Positions 9,240 through 19,004 are shown, counted from the first letter of the stretch. The stretch is 64,000 nt of DNA from a bacterium (GCA_016703265.1 JADJCK010000009.1:62001-126000), one strand, 5' to 3'. A program made the numbers and translations. Notes: generated by a model not told the origin, from the letters alone.

Positions 9240-9345
9240 CGGTCACGCTGACTGTACTTCGTAGCTCCGCACCAGCAGCAGCGCCCAGCAGCGGGCCGCG
9301 GCGCGGCGGAGGTTCGACAGCGGCGACTGCTTTCAGGCGCCGGAT
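9240..9345 (-). mobile_element. IS91-family transposase remnant (right of the break)
   Basis: On the minus strand this matches about 80 bases of the transposase at 6540-7958 (around 7655-7740), including the shared string CGCTGCTGGGCGCTGCTGCT-like core. It corresponds to the ARCWALLLVR segment. Together with 10190-10270 it brackets yaaA. Confidence 0.7.
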
Positions 9346-9393
9346 CCATGCGTTGTTAGCCGGCGGGGGTTGCCTGCGGATTGAATCACTGCG

Positions 9394-10200
9394 ATGTTCC
9401 CGCCAGAACACCCGATCACGGCGGAGGACCCATTGCTGCTGCTCGTCAATACCACCAAGCTCATGGACTTCGACAACTCGACACCGTCCCGCCTGGCCAC
9501 GACCGACCCTTCGTTTGCCGACACGGCCCGTGGACTCGTGAAGGCCCTGCGGCGACACGACGCGCGCACCCTCGCCCGTCTGATGGACCTGAATCCCGAG
9601 CTGGCCGACGAGACCCGGTTGCGCCTGCAGCGTTGGGGCGGGCCGGACTCCCCGGTCGTCCCTGCGCTCTACGCCTTCTCCGGCCTGGTCTTCAGGCATC
9701 TCGACGCGTCGACCCTCGACGCCGCCGCCCGGCGCCGGGCACGACGCCGGCTGCGCATCCTCTCGGGGCTCTACGGCCTGCTGCGTCCCTTCGACCGCGT
9801 CGAAGCCTATCGTCTGGAGATGGGTTGCCGCTTCGCACCGCCGGGCGAAACGAACCTGACCGGGTTCTGGCGGGAACGGCTCACCGACGCGCTCAACGCG
9901 GAGCTGCAGGACGACGAACCCGTGCTGAGCGTCGCCTCCCAGGAGTACCTGAAGGCCGTCGACGAGAAGCGGCTGCGCGGGCCGATCGTGCGGCCCGTCT
10001 TCAAGGAGCGACGGGCCGGCGGAAGGCTGGTCACGCCGGTGGTGCACGCCAAGATGGCGCGCGGCGCCCTGCTGCGGTACGCCCTCGACACCGGAGCCCA
10101 CGGCCCCGCAGACCTGCTCGGGTTCTCGGCGATGGGCTGGGAGGCGGCCGAGGCGCCGCCGCAGGCGGGCGAGTGGCTGTTCGTTCGCGCGCCGCAGTAG
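9394..10200 (+). CDS. yaaA: YaaA family peroxide-stress protein (DUF328)
   Basis: 268 residues. YaaA lowers intracellular free iron under peroxide stress in E. coli and binds DNA. Family hallmarks: LLLLVNTTKLMDFD near the N-terminus, FSGLVFRHLDA, RILSGLYGLLRPFDRVEAYR, LEMGCRF, NLTGFW, LSVASQEYLKAVDEK, VFKERR and VVHAKMARGALLRYAL, then LLGFSAMGW. Length fits the family. The start is uncertain: the ATG at 9394 has no good ribosome site, and the first ~12 residues precede the usual family start. The gene lies between two fragments of one minus-strand IS91 transposase, and its stop codon is inside the right fragment, so it appears to have moved in with, or into, the element. Confidence 0.85.
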   Translation: MFPPEHPITAEDPLLLLVNTTKLMDFDNSTPSRLATTDPSFADTARGLVKALRRHDARTLARLMDLNPELADETRLRLQRWGGPDSPVVPALYAFSGLVFRHLDASTLDAAARRRARRRLRILSGLYGLLRPFDRVEAYRLEMGCRFAPPGETNLTGFWRERLTDALNAELQDDEPVLSVASQEYLKAVDEKRLRGPIVRPVFKERRAGGRLVTPVVHAKMARGALLRYALDTGAHGPADLLGFSAMGWEAAEAPPQAGEWLFVRAPQ

Positions 10201-10270
10201 CAGTGCCTGCGCAGCCGGCGGGGCACTGGTTGGGCCAGCAGGTCCAGCAGCGCGGGCGGAGTCGGCAACC
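10190..10270 (-). mobile_element. IS91-family transposase remnant (left of the break)
   Basis: On the minus strand this aligns to transposase bases about 7445-7520 (LLDLLAQ..P.RLR.H.YCG). The end of yaaA overlaps it by about 11 bases. The other half of this copy is at 9240-9345. Confidence 0.7.
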
Positions 10271-10280
10271 GCTTCGTGGC

Positions 10281-11147
10281 CTATCGAATCACTGCGCCGA
10301 TCCGCGGCCGCAGTTCGGCGATCACCGTCTCGAAACGCGGCAGCTCCGCGACCAACGGACCGAGCCATTGCGCCCAGGTCCTCTCCACATGGTCGAGAAC
10401 AGCGTCGGGGAAGAAGTCATCCGGCTGCGAGAACGCGACGGACCGCACGGCGCACTTGGCACTCAGCAGATCCGCGAATCCCGCGAAGTCCATCCTGTCA
10501 CCGTAGGCACCAAACAGTCGCCACAGATCGTAGTAGTCCCGTGCGCGCGATCGGCCCCAACCCCGTTCTTCCAGCCTGCGCGCATGCTGGAGAATCGCCC
10601 TGAGCTTCTCCGCTACGATCTCCTCCAGGGTATAGACCTGGACATCTGCCTGGATCGGCTCGCCGTATTCGTGCAGGATCGGCCGCATGATTGCGGTCTT
10701 CAGGAGGGGCTCATCCACCGTCACCTCAACCATCACGCGCGTGGTCGATGACTTCTGCCACGGCAACCGGGCGCGAATCGTGAAGGCCTCCTGTCCGCCG
10801 GGATGCGGCTCCCGCTCCTCGTAGCGGGTGCATTCGATTCCGACGGGGGCATATTCATCGATGAGTTCGGCAGCGGCGGCGCAGGCCTCGCTGACGGCGG
10901 CGAACAACGCATCGCCGGTCGGGGCGTCCGGTAGCCCTGTGAAATCCAGGTCCTCGGAGAAGCGGTATTCCCCGAAGTAGCACTTCTTGAGCGCCGTGCC
11001 TCCCTTGAAGACCAGGGAACCCTTCAAAGCTGGCACCTGACCGATGCCGGCCAGAATCCACGAGAGCAGATAGTCCCGCTCCAGGACCTCCCATGGCAGG
11101 CCCAGGTCCCTCCGGGATTCCTGAAGCCGGGTGCGCAGTGGTCTCAC
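10281..11147 (-). CDS. abiEii: AbiEii/AbiGii family nucleotidyltransferase toxin
   Basis: 288 residues starting at a GTG that overlaps the antitoxin stop (GTGA), so the two genes are translationally coupled. It belongs to the type IV toxin family of DNA-polymerase-beta-like nucleotidyltransferases. The key motif is visible: SLVFKGGTALKKCYFG followed by FSEDLDFTG (GG-T and D-x-D). Later motifs include VMVEVTVDEPLL, TLEEIVAEKLRAIL and RARDYYDLWRL. AbiE systems abort phage infection in lactococci; related toxins modify tRNA 3-prime ends. The start gives the family's usual length of about 290. Being next to IS91 debris fits an acquired defence module. Confidence 0.9.
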   Translation of the reverse strand: MRPLRTRLQESRRDLGLPWEVLERDYLLSWILAGIGQVPALKGSLVFKGGTALKKCYFGEYRFSEDLDFTGLPDAPTGDALFAAVSEACAAAAELIDEYAPVGIECTRYEEREPHPGGQEAFTIRARLPWQKSSTTRVMVEVTVDEPLLKTAIMRPILHEYGEPIQADVQVYTLEEIVAEKLRAILQHARRLEERGWGRSRARDYYDLWRLFGAYGDRMDFAGFADLLSAKCAVRSVAFSQPDDFFPDAVLDHVERTWAQWLGPLVAELPRFETVIAELRPRIGAVIR

Positions 11148-11983
11148 GTCGCGATCCTTCCGGGCAGGTTGACCTGGATCATCCAGCGCCCGTCGCAAGG
11201 ACCCTGCCGTTCACCGGTTGGATCCAGAGTCCGGTATCCCATGACCGGCGCCGACCGGAGCCGTTCAAGGTGTGGGGACTCCAGGCCCAGATGCTCCAGT
11301 ACCCAACCGAGCCGCCTGGCTGTGGCGCCATCGAGCCGGACGGCGTAGTCGATGATCCGGTCCAGATCCAGTTCGGCCAGCCGGACCTGGAACGCCTGCA
11401 GGACTTCCGCGAAGTCGCCGCAGAACTGCGGCTTCGACAAACCGTCGATCAGCGTGCGTTCCGGATCGGTCATCGTCACGCGGGCCTCGCCGATCCAGAC
11501 CTGCCGTGTGCCGAAGAACCGCGTGTCGTAGACCCCAACGAAGGTGAAGGTCGCGCCTCCGGCGGGGAATCCGTCACTCCCGTCGGAGCGCCCGGCGGTT
11601 CGCTTCCGTGGCGTGGAGACATCCGTCGTCGTCAGGACATACACCCTGCGGGGTACCTGCTGTGTCAGCCCGTGGAAGTGCATGGCCGACCAGTGCGACA
11701 CGGCCGCCGGCTGGACCAGAGCCATGGCGATCTCGAACTCGTGGATCGGAGCTACCCCTGGGACCTCGGCAGTCAGGGCGTAGAGCCCCCGCCGCAACTG
11801 GACGATCCAGCGGTCACGCCGCAGATGGTACAGGGCCTCCACGAGGTAATCGTCCTTCAAGCCTACCTGCGGGGCCCTTTCCCGGGCATGCTCCGTGGTG
11901 AAGATGCGGCAGCCCTCGCAGGCTAGTAGCCGTACCAGGTCGATTCCAGCCGCAGATCTCTTTAGCTTTTGGTTGGCATTCAT
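11144..11983 (-). CDS. abiEi: AbiEi family antitoxin
   Basis: 279 residues; GGAAGA lies 7 nt before the ATG. N-terminal winged helix typical of the family: FTTEHARERAPQVGLKDDYL then LYHLRRDRWIVQLRRGLYAL. The central part has AVSHWSAMHFHGLTQQVPR, KRTAG and RFFGTRQVWIGEARVTMTDP with ERTLIDGLSKPQFCGDFAEV, all usual in AbiEi (type IV TA antitoxin). The winged helix should bind the operon promoter and repress it; two identical 13-bp sites sit in the promoter spacer and over this start codon. It overlaps the toxin gene by four bases. Confidence 0.9.
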   Translation of the reverse strand: MNANQKLKRSAAGIDLVRLLACEGCRIFTTEHARERAPQVGLKDDYLVEALYHLRRDRWIVQLRRGLYALTAEVPGVAPIHEFEIAMALVQPAAVSHWSAMHFHGLTQQVPRRVYVLTTTDVSTPRKRTAGRSDGSDGFPAGGATFTFVGVYDTRFFGTRQVWIGEARVTMTDPERTLIDGLSKPQFCGDFAEVLQAFQVRLAELDLDRIIDYAVRLDGATARRLGWVLEHLGLESPHLERLRSAPVMGYRTLDPTGERQGPCDGRWMIQVNLPGRIAT

Positions 11984-12058
11984 TGGACATCTTCCAAGTT
12001 TTACCAGTCAACAACAAGCATTAATTGCCACAATACGGCATTCATTGGATATTGTCAA
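11975..12058 (-). promoter_or_regulatory. abiE promoter with two repeated operator sites
   Basis: On the minus strand: -35 TTGACA (12058-12053), a 17-bp spacer, -10 TATTGT (12035-12030). The same 13-mer TCCAATGAATGCC occurs twice: in the spacer (12049-12037) and across the abiEi start codon (11987-11975). The copies are 62 bp apart, close to six helical turns, so a repressor dimer could bind both on the same face. The binding protein is presumably AbiEi. Confidence 0.6.
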
Positions 12059-12076
12059 ATATACGACTATTCATTA

Positions 12077-13609
12077 CTAGCCCAGCGCCACCACCCGCCA
12101 CAACGGCAGCTCGTCACCCAGCTGCGGCGCCGCCAACAGCCCGTTCTCGACCGCCCCGTCATCGCTCTCCGGTTCGCAGAGGTAAGCGGCGATCGCCGCC
12201 AGCGGCTGGTCCATCGGCACGAGCACGGCGCCCGGGAACGCCGCGCGCGATGACCGGCGCCAGCTGACCGCCAGCTCACCCACCGCCGCCGCCTCCAGGA
12301 TGGCCCGCCCCCCGATCTGGCCGATGCCTTCGACCACCGGTGCCTCGACCTCGTACGCACCCGTCGCCTCCCGCACCGCCAGCCCGTGCAACCGCAGGTG
12401 ATCGCCCAGCGCGCGCGGCACCAGGTACGCCGCCGGACGTTCCACCACCTTCGTGCCCGTGAACCGCCCCAGGTACGGCAACGTCACCGAGCACGGCGCG
12501 CCGTCCAGCGTGCGCGGCGTGCGCGTCAGGATCTCGACGGGCTCGGCGCACCGCTCCAGCGCATAGCGGATGGCGATCCGGTCGCGCGGCGCCCGGCTCA
12601 GCGCCACCGTCTGCACCACCTCGTCGCCGTGCGCCGCCACATACCGCAGCGTCTCGAGCATGAACGCGTACGCGGTGCGCACGCGCTCGCTGAACGGGAT
12701 GTAGCTGTAGCACTCCAGCAGCAGGTCCATGCGGTTTGTCAGTCCACGGTAGTTGCTGCCGAACCGCGGATGATGCGGGTACGTCAGCCACCCCTCCCGC
12801 ACGGACGTCGCCGGATCGGCCTCGCCACCCGTGTCGAGCACGCGCTCGTCCTCGACGAAGTTGCCGTACCAGCCCGCGTCCAGGCCGTGGTTGGCGCGCA
12901 GCGCCGCCGTCACCGGCGGCAGCAGGCGTTCGCGCATGTAGCGGATGGGCTCCTCGCGGCCGCTCTCGACCGTGTGCGGGATGTCGTACGTCATCGAGAA
13001 GCGGTGCACCGAGCCGTTGGTGGCGTGGTTGTCGATGGTCAGGTCGGCCGCCCAGGGCTGGCAGACGCGCGTCTGCAACAGGCGCATCTCCGCCGAGGCA
13101 TAGCGCAGGTAGTCGCGGTTCAGGTTGATCTTGGCGGCGTTCTCGCGCGTGCCCACGCCGCTGTCGGGGCCCAACTGGCCCCTGAGCTTCGGCAGGTGCA
13201 GCGCGCGGTTGCCCGGGTCGATGGCGTCGTTGCCGTCGGGGTTGAACAGCGGCACGATCACCAGCGTCACGTTCTCGAGGACCTGCGCCGCGTCCAGGCC
13301 CGGCGTTCTGGCGAGCAGGTCGCGCGCCAGCATCAGGCAGCCTTCCTTGCCTTCCACTTCGCCGGGATGGATGCCGCTGACGACCATCACCACCGGCCGG
13401 CCCAGGCGGCGCGCTTCCGCGGGCGTCTTCACGCCGGCCGCGGACAGCACCAGCAGCGGCAGTTCGCGCCCGCCGGGGCTGGCGCCGAAGCTCGTGACAT
13501 GCAGGCGCGGATCGCCCATCGCCGCGAGCCCGGCGATGAACGCCATCACGTCGGCGTGCAGGCTCGTGAATGTGTAGCCGCTCGATTCGGCGCGGGTCAG
13601 CGGGGGCAT
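12077..13609 (-). CDS. M14 family zinc carboxypeptidase
   Basis: 510 residues. The zinc site is visible: VVSGIHPGEVEGKEG (H and E of HxxE) and later DLTIDNHATNG (third His). LNRDYLRYASAEMR and IVPLFNPDGNDAID match the M14 core. A large C-terminal part (after about residue 340) with DRIAIRYALERC and a beta-rich end is outside the minimal peptidase. I saw no signal peptide, so it may be cytoplasmic or the start may be further on; AGG lies 5 nt before the ATG. It removes C-terminal residues or cleaves cell-wall-like peptides in the family at large. It is upstream of and same strand as the S9 peptidase gene. Confidence 0.82.
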   Translation of the reverse strand: MPPLTRAESSGYTFTSLHADVMAFIAGLAAMGDPRLHVTSFGASPGGRELPLLVLSAAGVKTPAEARRLGRPVVMVVSGIHPGEVEGKEGCLMLARDLLARTPGLDAAQVLENVTLVIVPLFNPDGNDAIDPGNRALHLPKLRGQLGPDSGVGTRENAAKINLNRDYLRYASAEMRLLQTRVCQPWAADLTIDNHATNGSVHRFSMTYDIPHTVESGREEPIRYMRERLLPPVTAALRANHGLDAGWYGNFVEDERVLDTGGEADPATSVREGWLTYPHHPRFGSNYRGLTNRMDLLLECYSYIPFSERVRTAYAFMLETLRYVAAHGDEVVQTVALSRAPRDRIAIRYALERCAEPVEILTRTPRTLDGAPCSVTLPYLGRFTGTKVVERPAAYLVPRALGDHLRLHGLAVREATGAYEVEAPVVEGIGQIGGRAILEAAAVGELAVSWRRSSRAAFPGAVLVPMDQPLAAIAAYLCEPESDDGAVENGLLAAPQLGDELPLWRVVALG

Positions 13610-13776
13610 GGGAACCTCATTGGTACGGGTGCTTGAGAAGACAGGAAATTCAACCCGCCCCGCTCGCCGACCTGGGCGCCGATTCGGCCCCTTCGCGGTC
13701 GCACGGGTATCTCCTGAGCGGACGGTGCATCAGGTCCCAGCATCATGCTCGCAAGCCATACAGATTTGCCAACTAT

Positions 13777-15926
13777 TCATGGCTGGAAGTCCGGATGGCC
13801 AAGCTGCCAGAGCGCGAAGGCGAATGCGTCCGCGAGCCCTTCCGATGGTCCGAACAGGTAGGCGTCGTGGCCGCCATGACGATCGAGGTCCAGGAGAACG
13901 GGCCGCGCGCCGCCGTTCGCAGCCTGAAGGCGGGCTGCATACTTGGCGCCTTGCCCGGGCCCGAAGTTGTAGTCCTCCGCGCCGCTGTGCACGAGCACTG
14001 CGGGGTACCCGACACCGTCGCGCACACGCTGGTAGGGCGATGCCGCCAGGATCGCCCGCAGCCCCGCAGCTGTCTGGTCCCAGCCGTACTCGCTCAGATT
14101 CCGCGCTCCGGTCGGCTGACGGGACATGCCGACAAGGTCGGCGGGGCTGACATCGTGGATCGCGGCGCCGAACAGATCGGGCCGGTCGACGATGGCGTTT
14201 CCGACGAGCAGCCCACCGGCACTGATCCCCATCAACGCGATGCCTCCGCGCCGGGTGTATCGCTTCGCGACAAGGTGTTCGGCCGCCGCAATGAAATCCG
14301 CCGTGGCGACCGGCCGGCGCTCGCGCCGCGCGGCCTCGTGCCAGGCGCTGCCCAGTCGCCGCCGCCGCGCACATGTGCGAACGCATAAATCCCGCCGTGT
14401 TCGACCCAGGCCAGCAACTCGGGCTGGAAGACGGGATCGACGGCGACGCCGGCGGCGCCGTAGCCTTCGAGCAGGAGCGGTGCGCCGCCGTCGAGCGGCG
14501 TCCGGAGTGAGCGCACGATCGAGACCGGGATCGCCGCGCCGTCGCCGGTGATCGCGATGGTGCGTTCGGCAACGATATCGGCGAAATCGGCAGCGAGGGG
14601 CGGCTCGATACCAGCGGACCGCACGGATCGTGTCGCGGGATCGTAGCGAAAGCTGCGCGGGGGCAGCAGCCACGACTCGACGGTCACACGCACACCCGGA
14701 ACGTCGGGTCGCGCGCTCAGGGCCAGCGTTCCGGTGACGGGCAGATCGACGGGCGTTGCCACGCGATCCCCATGGGGCAGCCTCTGCAAAAGCATGGATC
14801 CGCCAATGCGCTCGCTCAGATAGAGCGCGTCCTTGGCAGCGCGCAGATCCACCAGCACTCCGGAACCTTCGGCAAGTATCGTCTCCCAGGTGCCGGCAGG
14901 GTCGGTGAGGTCCAGGCGGACGAGCCGGCCACGCGGTGCCAGATTGGCGCTGAGGGCGTAGGCGGCATCCCCAACCAGGACGAGTCTGTCCAGCTTGTCG
15001 GCGGGTGTGGCGATCCGGCGCCACGGCGTGGTCGCACCGCGCAGGCTATCAAGAGGTGTCGCGTACATCGAGACACCGAAGCTTGCCGCCTCCCACACAT
15101 AGCCGACCAGCCAACGCGAGCCGGACGAGGTGATCACGCGACTCGGCGTGTCCGCCGGCGCCATCGGCACCGTCGCGGACAGCCCGAAGCCGAAGACGGC
15201 TTCATCCGCCTCCGCTTCAGTGCCCAGTCGGTGAAAGTGGATCCGGCCACGAAAGAAGCGCTCGCTCGCCGGCGCCCCCGGCACGGTCCGCGCATGAAAG
15301 AATCCGGATCCATCGGGATGCCAGGCAATCCGGATACTGCCGCCGCTTGCGAGCAGGATGTCGCCGATGCGGTCCGGCAGCAGACGACCCGAAGCTGTCT
15401 CGACGACGAGGATCTCCGGGTCCGCATCGCCGACCCGAGTGAGGCCGACGGCGATGTGGAGCCCGTCGTCGGTGGGAGCACAGGCAACGATGTCGGCGGC
15501 TTCTTTCGACTCGTGCGGAGAGGTATCGAAGATCATGCGCTCAGCGGTGTCGCTGCCATCGGCGGCCTCATTCCGGATGGTGATCGACACCCCCTGCGCG
15601 CCCTCGCGGACAAGGATGAGCCCCGCCGGAGTGTCGATGGACTGCCGGATGCCTGAGCCCATGGTGCGCAGCATGGCGAGGCGAGCGGCCAGTTCCTCAC
15701 GCCGGGGAATCGCCGCCAGAGTGGTTCGCGTGTGCGCTTCCTGAAGTGCAAGCCAACTCGCCACAGCGGGATCTTCGGCGTCTTCCAGACGGCGATAGGG
15801 ATCCGGCACGACGATGCCGAACAGCGTATCGGCGTGTGCACCGGCCGGAAACGCAGGTTGCGAGGCGGCTGTCGCACCCGCAGCGGCGAGACTGAGCAAA
15901 GCGAGCAGAACGGCAGGACAGCGCAT
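13777..15926 (-). pseudogene. prolyl oligopeptidase family serine peptidase (S9), one frameshift
   Basis: Start at the ATG 15926 (GGGAG upstream) giving the signal peptide MRCPAVLLALLSLAAAGATA. The N-terminal POP segment DPYRRLEDAEDPAVASWLA and a seven-bladed propeller region are in one frame. The catalytic part continues in another frame after a one-base loss at the CCC of 14351-14353; restoring one base gives GGDWGSAWHEAA. Downstream are the nucleophile elbow MGISAGGLLVG (GxSxGG), the Asp in HSGAEDYNFG and the His in DRHGGHDAYLF. All catalytic residues are therefore present. The 2150-base span becomes 717 codons if one base is restored. Exported endopeptidase of short proline peptides by family. 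A sequencing error is as likely as a true pseudogene. Confidence 0.8.
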
Positions 15927-16062
15927 TCTCAACTCCCGGGTCGTGTTACGGCGCGTGCAGATCGCCATGAAGCGCGTGCCTTGGCGGAATGATCAAGGTG
16001 CCTCGAGTAGCCACGTCCTCTCGGGACCGGACGGTTGCGTCGGCGCGCCCGGCGGCTGCCTC

Positions 16063-16090
16063 TTGAATAAACATATCATTATGATATGAT
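16063..16090 (+). promoter_or_regulatory. promoter with overlapping palindrome
   Basis: TTGAAT (16063-16068), 16-bp spacer, TATGAT (16085-16090). The 15-bp inverted repeat ATATCATTATGATAT (16073-16087) covers the spacer and the -10 and may be an operator. It stands out as AT-rich in GC-rich DNA, 53 bases before the next gene. Confidence 0.5.
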
Positions 16091-16142
16091 ATATGGGGAG
16101 GGAGATTACTGAACCGGGTGCAAGCCACCCAAGGGGGAATCC

Positions 16143-18896
16143 ATGCCTACAAACCCTGCTTCGACCCACTGCGGACGCCGCCGTCCGGGCCGCGCGTACG
16201 TCCTGGCCGCGGCGACGCTCCTCGGCCTCGGGCTCGGCAACACCTCGGCGTCCCGAGCACAGGGCCTCGTGCAGTCCCTGACGGCTCCCGGGGCGCGGCT
16301 GATGCTGGTCGGCGACATGGACCTGGACGGGACGAACGAGATCGTCACGCTGCGCGATGACACCTACCCGGCGACGGTCCATGTGTTCCGGCGCTACAAC
16401 GACTTCTGGCTGGACAGCGAGTCCTACGAGTTGCCGAACCTGGACCGGGAGGGGATGCCCATCCAGCTCGTGCCCAGCCTGGGGCCGGCGGGCGGGCGGC
16501 TCAGCATCCTGTACGTGACCTACGGCAGCGATCCCTTCGCGCCCTGGGGCCTCAGTGTGCTGCGCAACCTGGGCCCCGGACCGCTCGTCGATGCCAGCAT
16601 CGTCGGCGGGCTCGACCGCCGGCCCAGGCTGCCGGCCTCGATCTCGACCATCGGCGCCAGCCCATCCGGCCCCGGTTGGACGCTCATCGCCGCCGCCCAG
16701 GGCGGCTCGGCGACCAGCGGCATCTACACGTTCCAGGGCCTCCAGGCGTGGCCGGCGGACTTCGAGCTCGCGCCGGGTTTCTTCCCGCTGCAGATGATCA
16801 CCGCCAACTTCTCGAACGACGGGTTTCCCGATCAGGTGCAGATGGGCACGATCCCGACCGGTCCTTCCAGCAACCAGCTGGCGGGCCAGGTGCGCTACGG
16901 GCAGTTCGGCGGCGGCTTCGGCCCCTGGACCCTCATCGGCGGCGTGGCGGATAACGAACAGCCGCTGCGGGCGCTGGACTGGGGCGGCGATGGGCTGCCC
17001 GACCTGCTGACGAGCGGGCACTACTACGGCAACAGCGTCCTGACCCTCCACCCCAACACCGGGACGGGGCTGGGCCTGGAATTGGGACCGATCTCCAACT
17101 TCCTGCGCGACGACCTGCGCGCCATCCCCTGCGACCTCGACGGCGACGGCGTGCTCGAGGTGGTGTCGCTGTCGTACCTGCTCGGGCCGTCGACCGAAGT
17201 TTCCGAAGTGCTCGACACGGGCATCACCGTGTGGCGGCAGAACTTTCCTCCTTACGTGGAAGAGGAGAACCTCTACCTGGTGGGGCCGGCCACGCCTGCG
17301 CCGAACGCGCGGTTCGATCTCGCCGTGGACCAGCTGGACGGCGACCTCAACCTCGACGTCGCCTTCCTGGCGGAAGGCGTGATCACCATCTATCCCGGTC
17401 TCGGCGACCGGACCTTCAACGTCACCGGCGCGCCGGCGCCCCGGAGCGCGCGGATACCGCTGGGAAGCGATCCGGCGCGCGTGCTCGAGGTGGGCGAGCT
17501 CACGCTCACCAACGGCCGCCCCGAGCTGCTGGTCGGGTTCGAGAGCGCCACCGCCTCGCTGCGGGCGTTCACCTCCACCCTTGGCCTGAATTTCACCGAG
17601 ATCGGCAGCGCCGATGCCGGTCCGGCCATCACCCACCTCGCGGCCGACCCGTTGCTCGGCGGCGTGGCCGTGGGGCGCGGCGCGGAGGCGCCGGCCTGGG
17701 TGCCGTGGGACAGCGGCGTGCCCGGCTTCGGCGCCGCCTTCGAACTGGCCCCGCTCGACAGCGCCGGCGGGCAAGGGGAGATGCGCGGGCTCGCGATCTC
17801 CGACGTCAGCAACGACGGGTTCGGCGACCTCGTCTGCCTGACCCCGGGGCTTCTCGGCGACCGTCTCGAGTTCTACCTGTCCGACGGCGCCGGCGGGTTC
17901 CGCAGCCCGGTCGCCGACAACCTCTACCCGTGGTTCACCGGCGTCGTCGGCCTGCAGTTCGGCAACTTCACCGGCGCCCCCTACCGGGAATTGCTGACGC
18001 TGAACACCGATGCGGCCGGTGTCCAGCACCTGGCTGAAATCTCCGCGTCCGGCTACAGCTACAACGCCGAATCGGCCGGACTGGGCATCGCGCCGCGGAT
18101 CGACTCGCCGCACCCGTTCGCGGTCGCGAAGTTCCGCGGGCCGCAGGGGCCGTACGACATCGTGACCACCGATGAGACCGGCTTCGGCGCACGCATGCTG
18201 CAGATGGCGGCGGTCATTTCACCCTACTTCACGGACGGCCCGGTCTACCCGACCGCCGGCATGCCCGTGGCCTTCGCGGCCGGCGACCTGGACGGCGATG
18301 GGCGACAGGACTTCGCGGTGGCCTGCCGCGATCCGGACGCCGTGACCGTCTATCGCAGCGACGGCAGCGGCGGCTTCGCGCGGCAGGACATCGTCCTGGG
18401 TCCCGGCAGCGAGATGCAGGACGTCCGCATCGCCGACTTCGACGGCGACGGCCAGGCCGACCTGGTGTTCCTCATGAGCAACGGGTTGATCGTGCCGGCG
18501 AGCGGTGATGTCGCGAAGGACGGCGTGGCGAAGGACGGCGGCGCGGTGGCGTCGTCGGCGATGTACGTCTTCAGCTTCCCGGCGGTCTATGCCTCCGGTG
18601 TGCCCGACACACGTCCCGACCTGCCGGCGACGGCGCGAGCCGAGCTGCTGCCAAATAGCCCGAATCCGTTCAACCCGCTCACCGAGATCGCCTTCCGGCT
18701 GTCCCGCGACGCGCACGCCGTCTTGCGCGTGTTCGACACGCGCGGCCGTCTGGTGACGACGCTGGTCGACGGCGACATCGCGGCCGGCGAACACAGCGTA
18801 CGGTTCGACGGGCGCGGGCTGGCCAGCGGCATGTATCTGGGCCGGCTCGAGGCCGACGGCGTCGTGCAGACGCGCAAGATGATGCTGGTGAGATAA
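16143..18896 (+). CDS. secreted FG-GAP/VCBS repeat protein with FlgD-like tail
   Basis: 917 residues with AAGGGGG before the ATG. Signal peptide with RRRPGRAYVLAAATLLGLGL. Many FG-GAP/VCBS calcium-type motifs: DMDLDGTNEIV, CDLDGDGVLEVV, DQLDGDLNLDVAFL, DVSNDGFGDLVC, GDLDGDGRQDFAVA, DFDGDGQADLVF. These fold as a beta-propeller like integrin alpha chains. The last ~85 residues are the sorting-type beta-sandwich: LPNSPNPFNPLTEIAFRL, VFDTRGRLVTTLVDG, FDGRGLASGMYLGRLEA and KMMLVR at the end. Function probably adhesion or surface display. A strong hairpin terminator follows. Confidence 0.85.
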   Translation: MPTNPASTHCGRRRPGRAYVLAAATLLGLGLGNTSASRAQGLVQSLTAPGARLMLVGDMDLDGTNEIVTLRDDTYPATVHVFRRYNDFWLDSESYELPNLDREGMPIQLVPSLGPAGGRLSILYVTYGSDPFAPWGLSVLRNLGPGPLVDASIVGGLDRRPRLPASISTIGASPSGPGWTLIAAAQGGSATSGIYTFQGLQAWPADFELAPGFFPLQMITANFSNDGFPDQVQMGTIPTGPSSNQLAGQVRYGQFGGGFGPWTLIGGVADNEQPLRALDWGGDGLPDLLTSGHYYGNSVLTLHPNTGTGLGLELGPISNFLRDDLRAIPCDLDGDGVLEVVSLSYLLGPSTEVSEVLDTGITVWRQNFPPYVEEENLYLVGPATPAPNARFDLAVDQLDGDLNLDVAFLAEGVITIYPGLGDRTFNVTGAPAPRSARIPLGSDPARVLEVGELTLTNGRPELLVGFESATASLRAFTSTLGLNFTEIGSADAGPAITHLAADPLLGGVAVGRGAEAPAWVPWDSGVPGFGAAFELAPLDSAGGQGEMRGLAISDVSNDGFGDLVCLTPGLLGDRLEFYLSDGAGGFRSPVADNLYPWFTGVVGLQFGNFTGAPYRELLTLNTDAAGVQHLAEISASGYSYNAESAGLGIAPRIDSPHPFAVAKFRGPQGPYDIVTTDETGFGARMLQMAAVISPYFTDGPVYPTAGMPVAFAAGDLDGDGRQDFAVACRDPDAVTVYRSDGSGGFARQDIVLGPGSEMQDVRIADFDGDGQADLVFLMSNGLIVPASGDVAKDGVAKDGGAVASSAMYVFSFPAVYASGVPDTRPDLPATARAELLPNSPNPFNPLTEIAFRLSRDAHAVLRVFDTRGRLVTTLVDGDIAAGEHSVRFDGRGLASGMYLGRLEADGVVQTRKMMLVR

Positions 18897-18924
18897 GGGC
18901 GCGGACGGACCAGGACGAAAAGCA

Positions 18925-18960
18925 GGCGTGGCGGCCGCGATGGCCGCCACGCCCTTTCTT
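18925..18960 (+). terminator. rho-independent terminator
   Basis: Perfect 12-bp stem GGCGTGGCGGCC / GGCCGCCACGCC around GCGAT, followed by CTTTCTT. It ends the FG-GAP gene and may also serve the converging SOUL gene. Confidence 0.85.
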
Positions 18961-19004
18961 GTGCTCAAGCTTGTGGACGGGTTCGTGGCCGGGGACGGTG
19001 CGCG

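Noticed and set aside
15993..18113. Long minus-strand open frame of about 700 codons
   Set aside because: It is a shadow of the FG-GAP gene on the plus strand, low-complexity in Arg/Gly/Ala, with no signal or domain.
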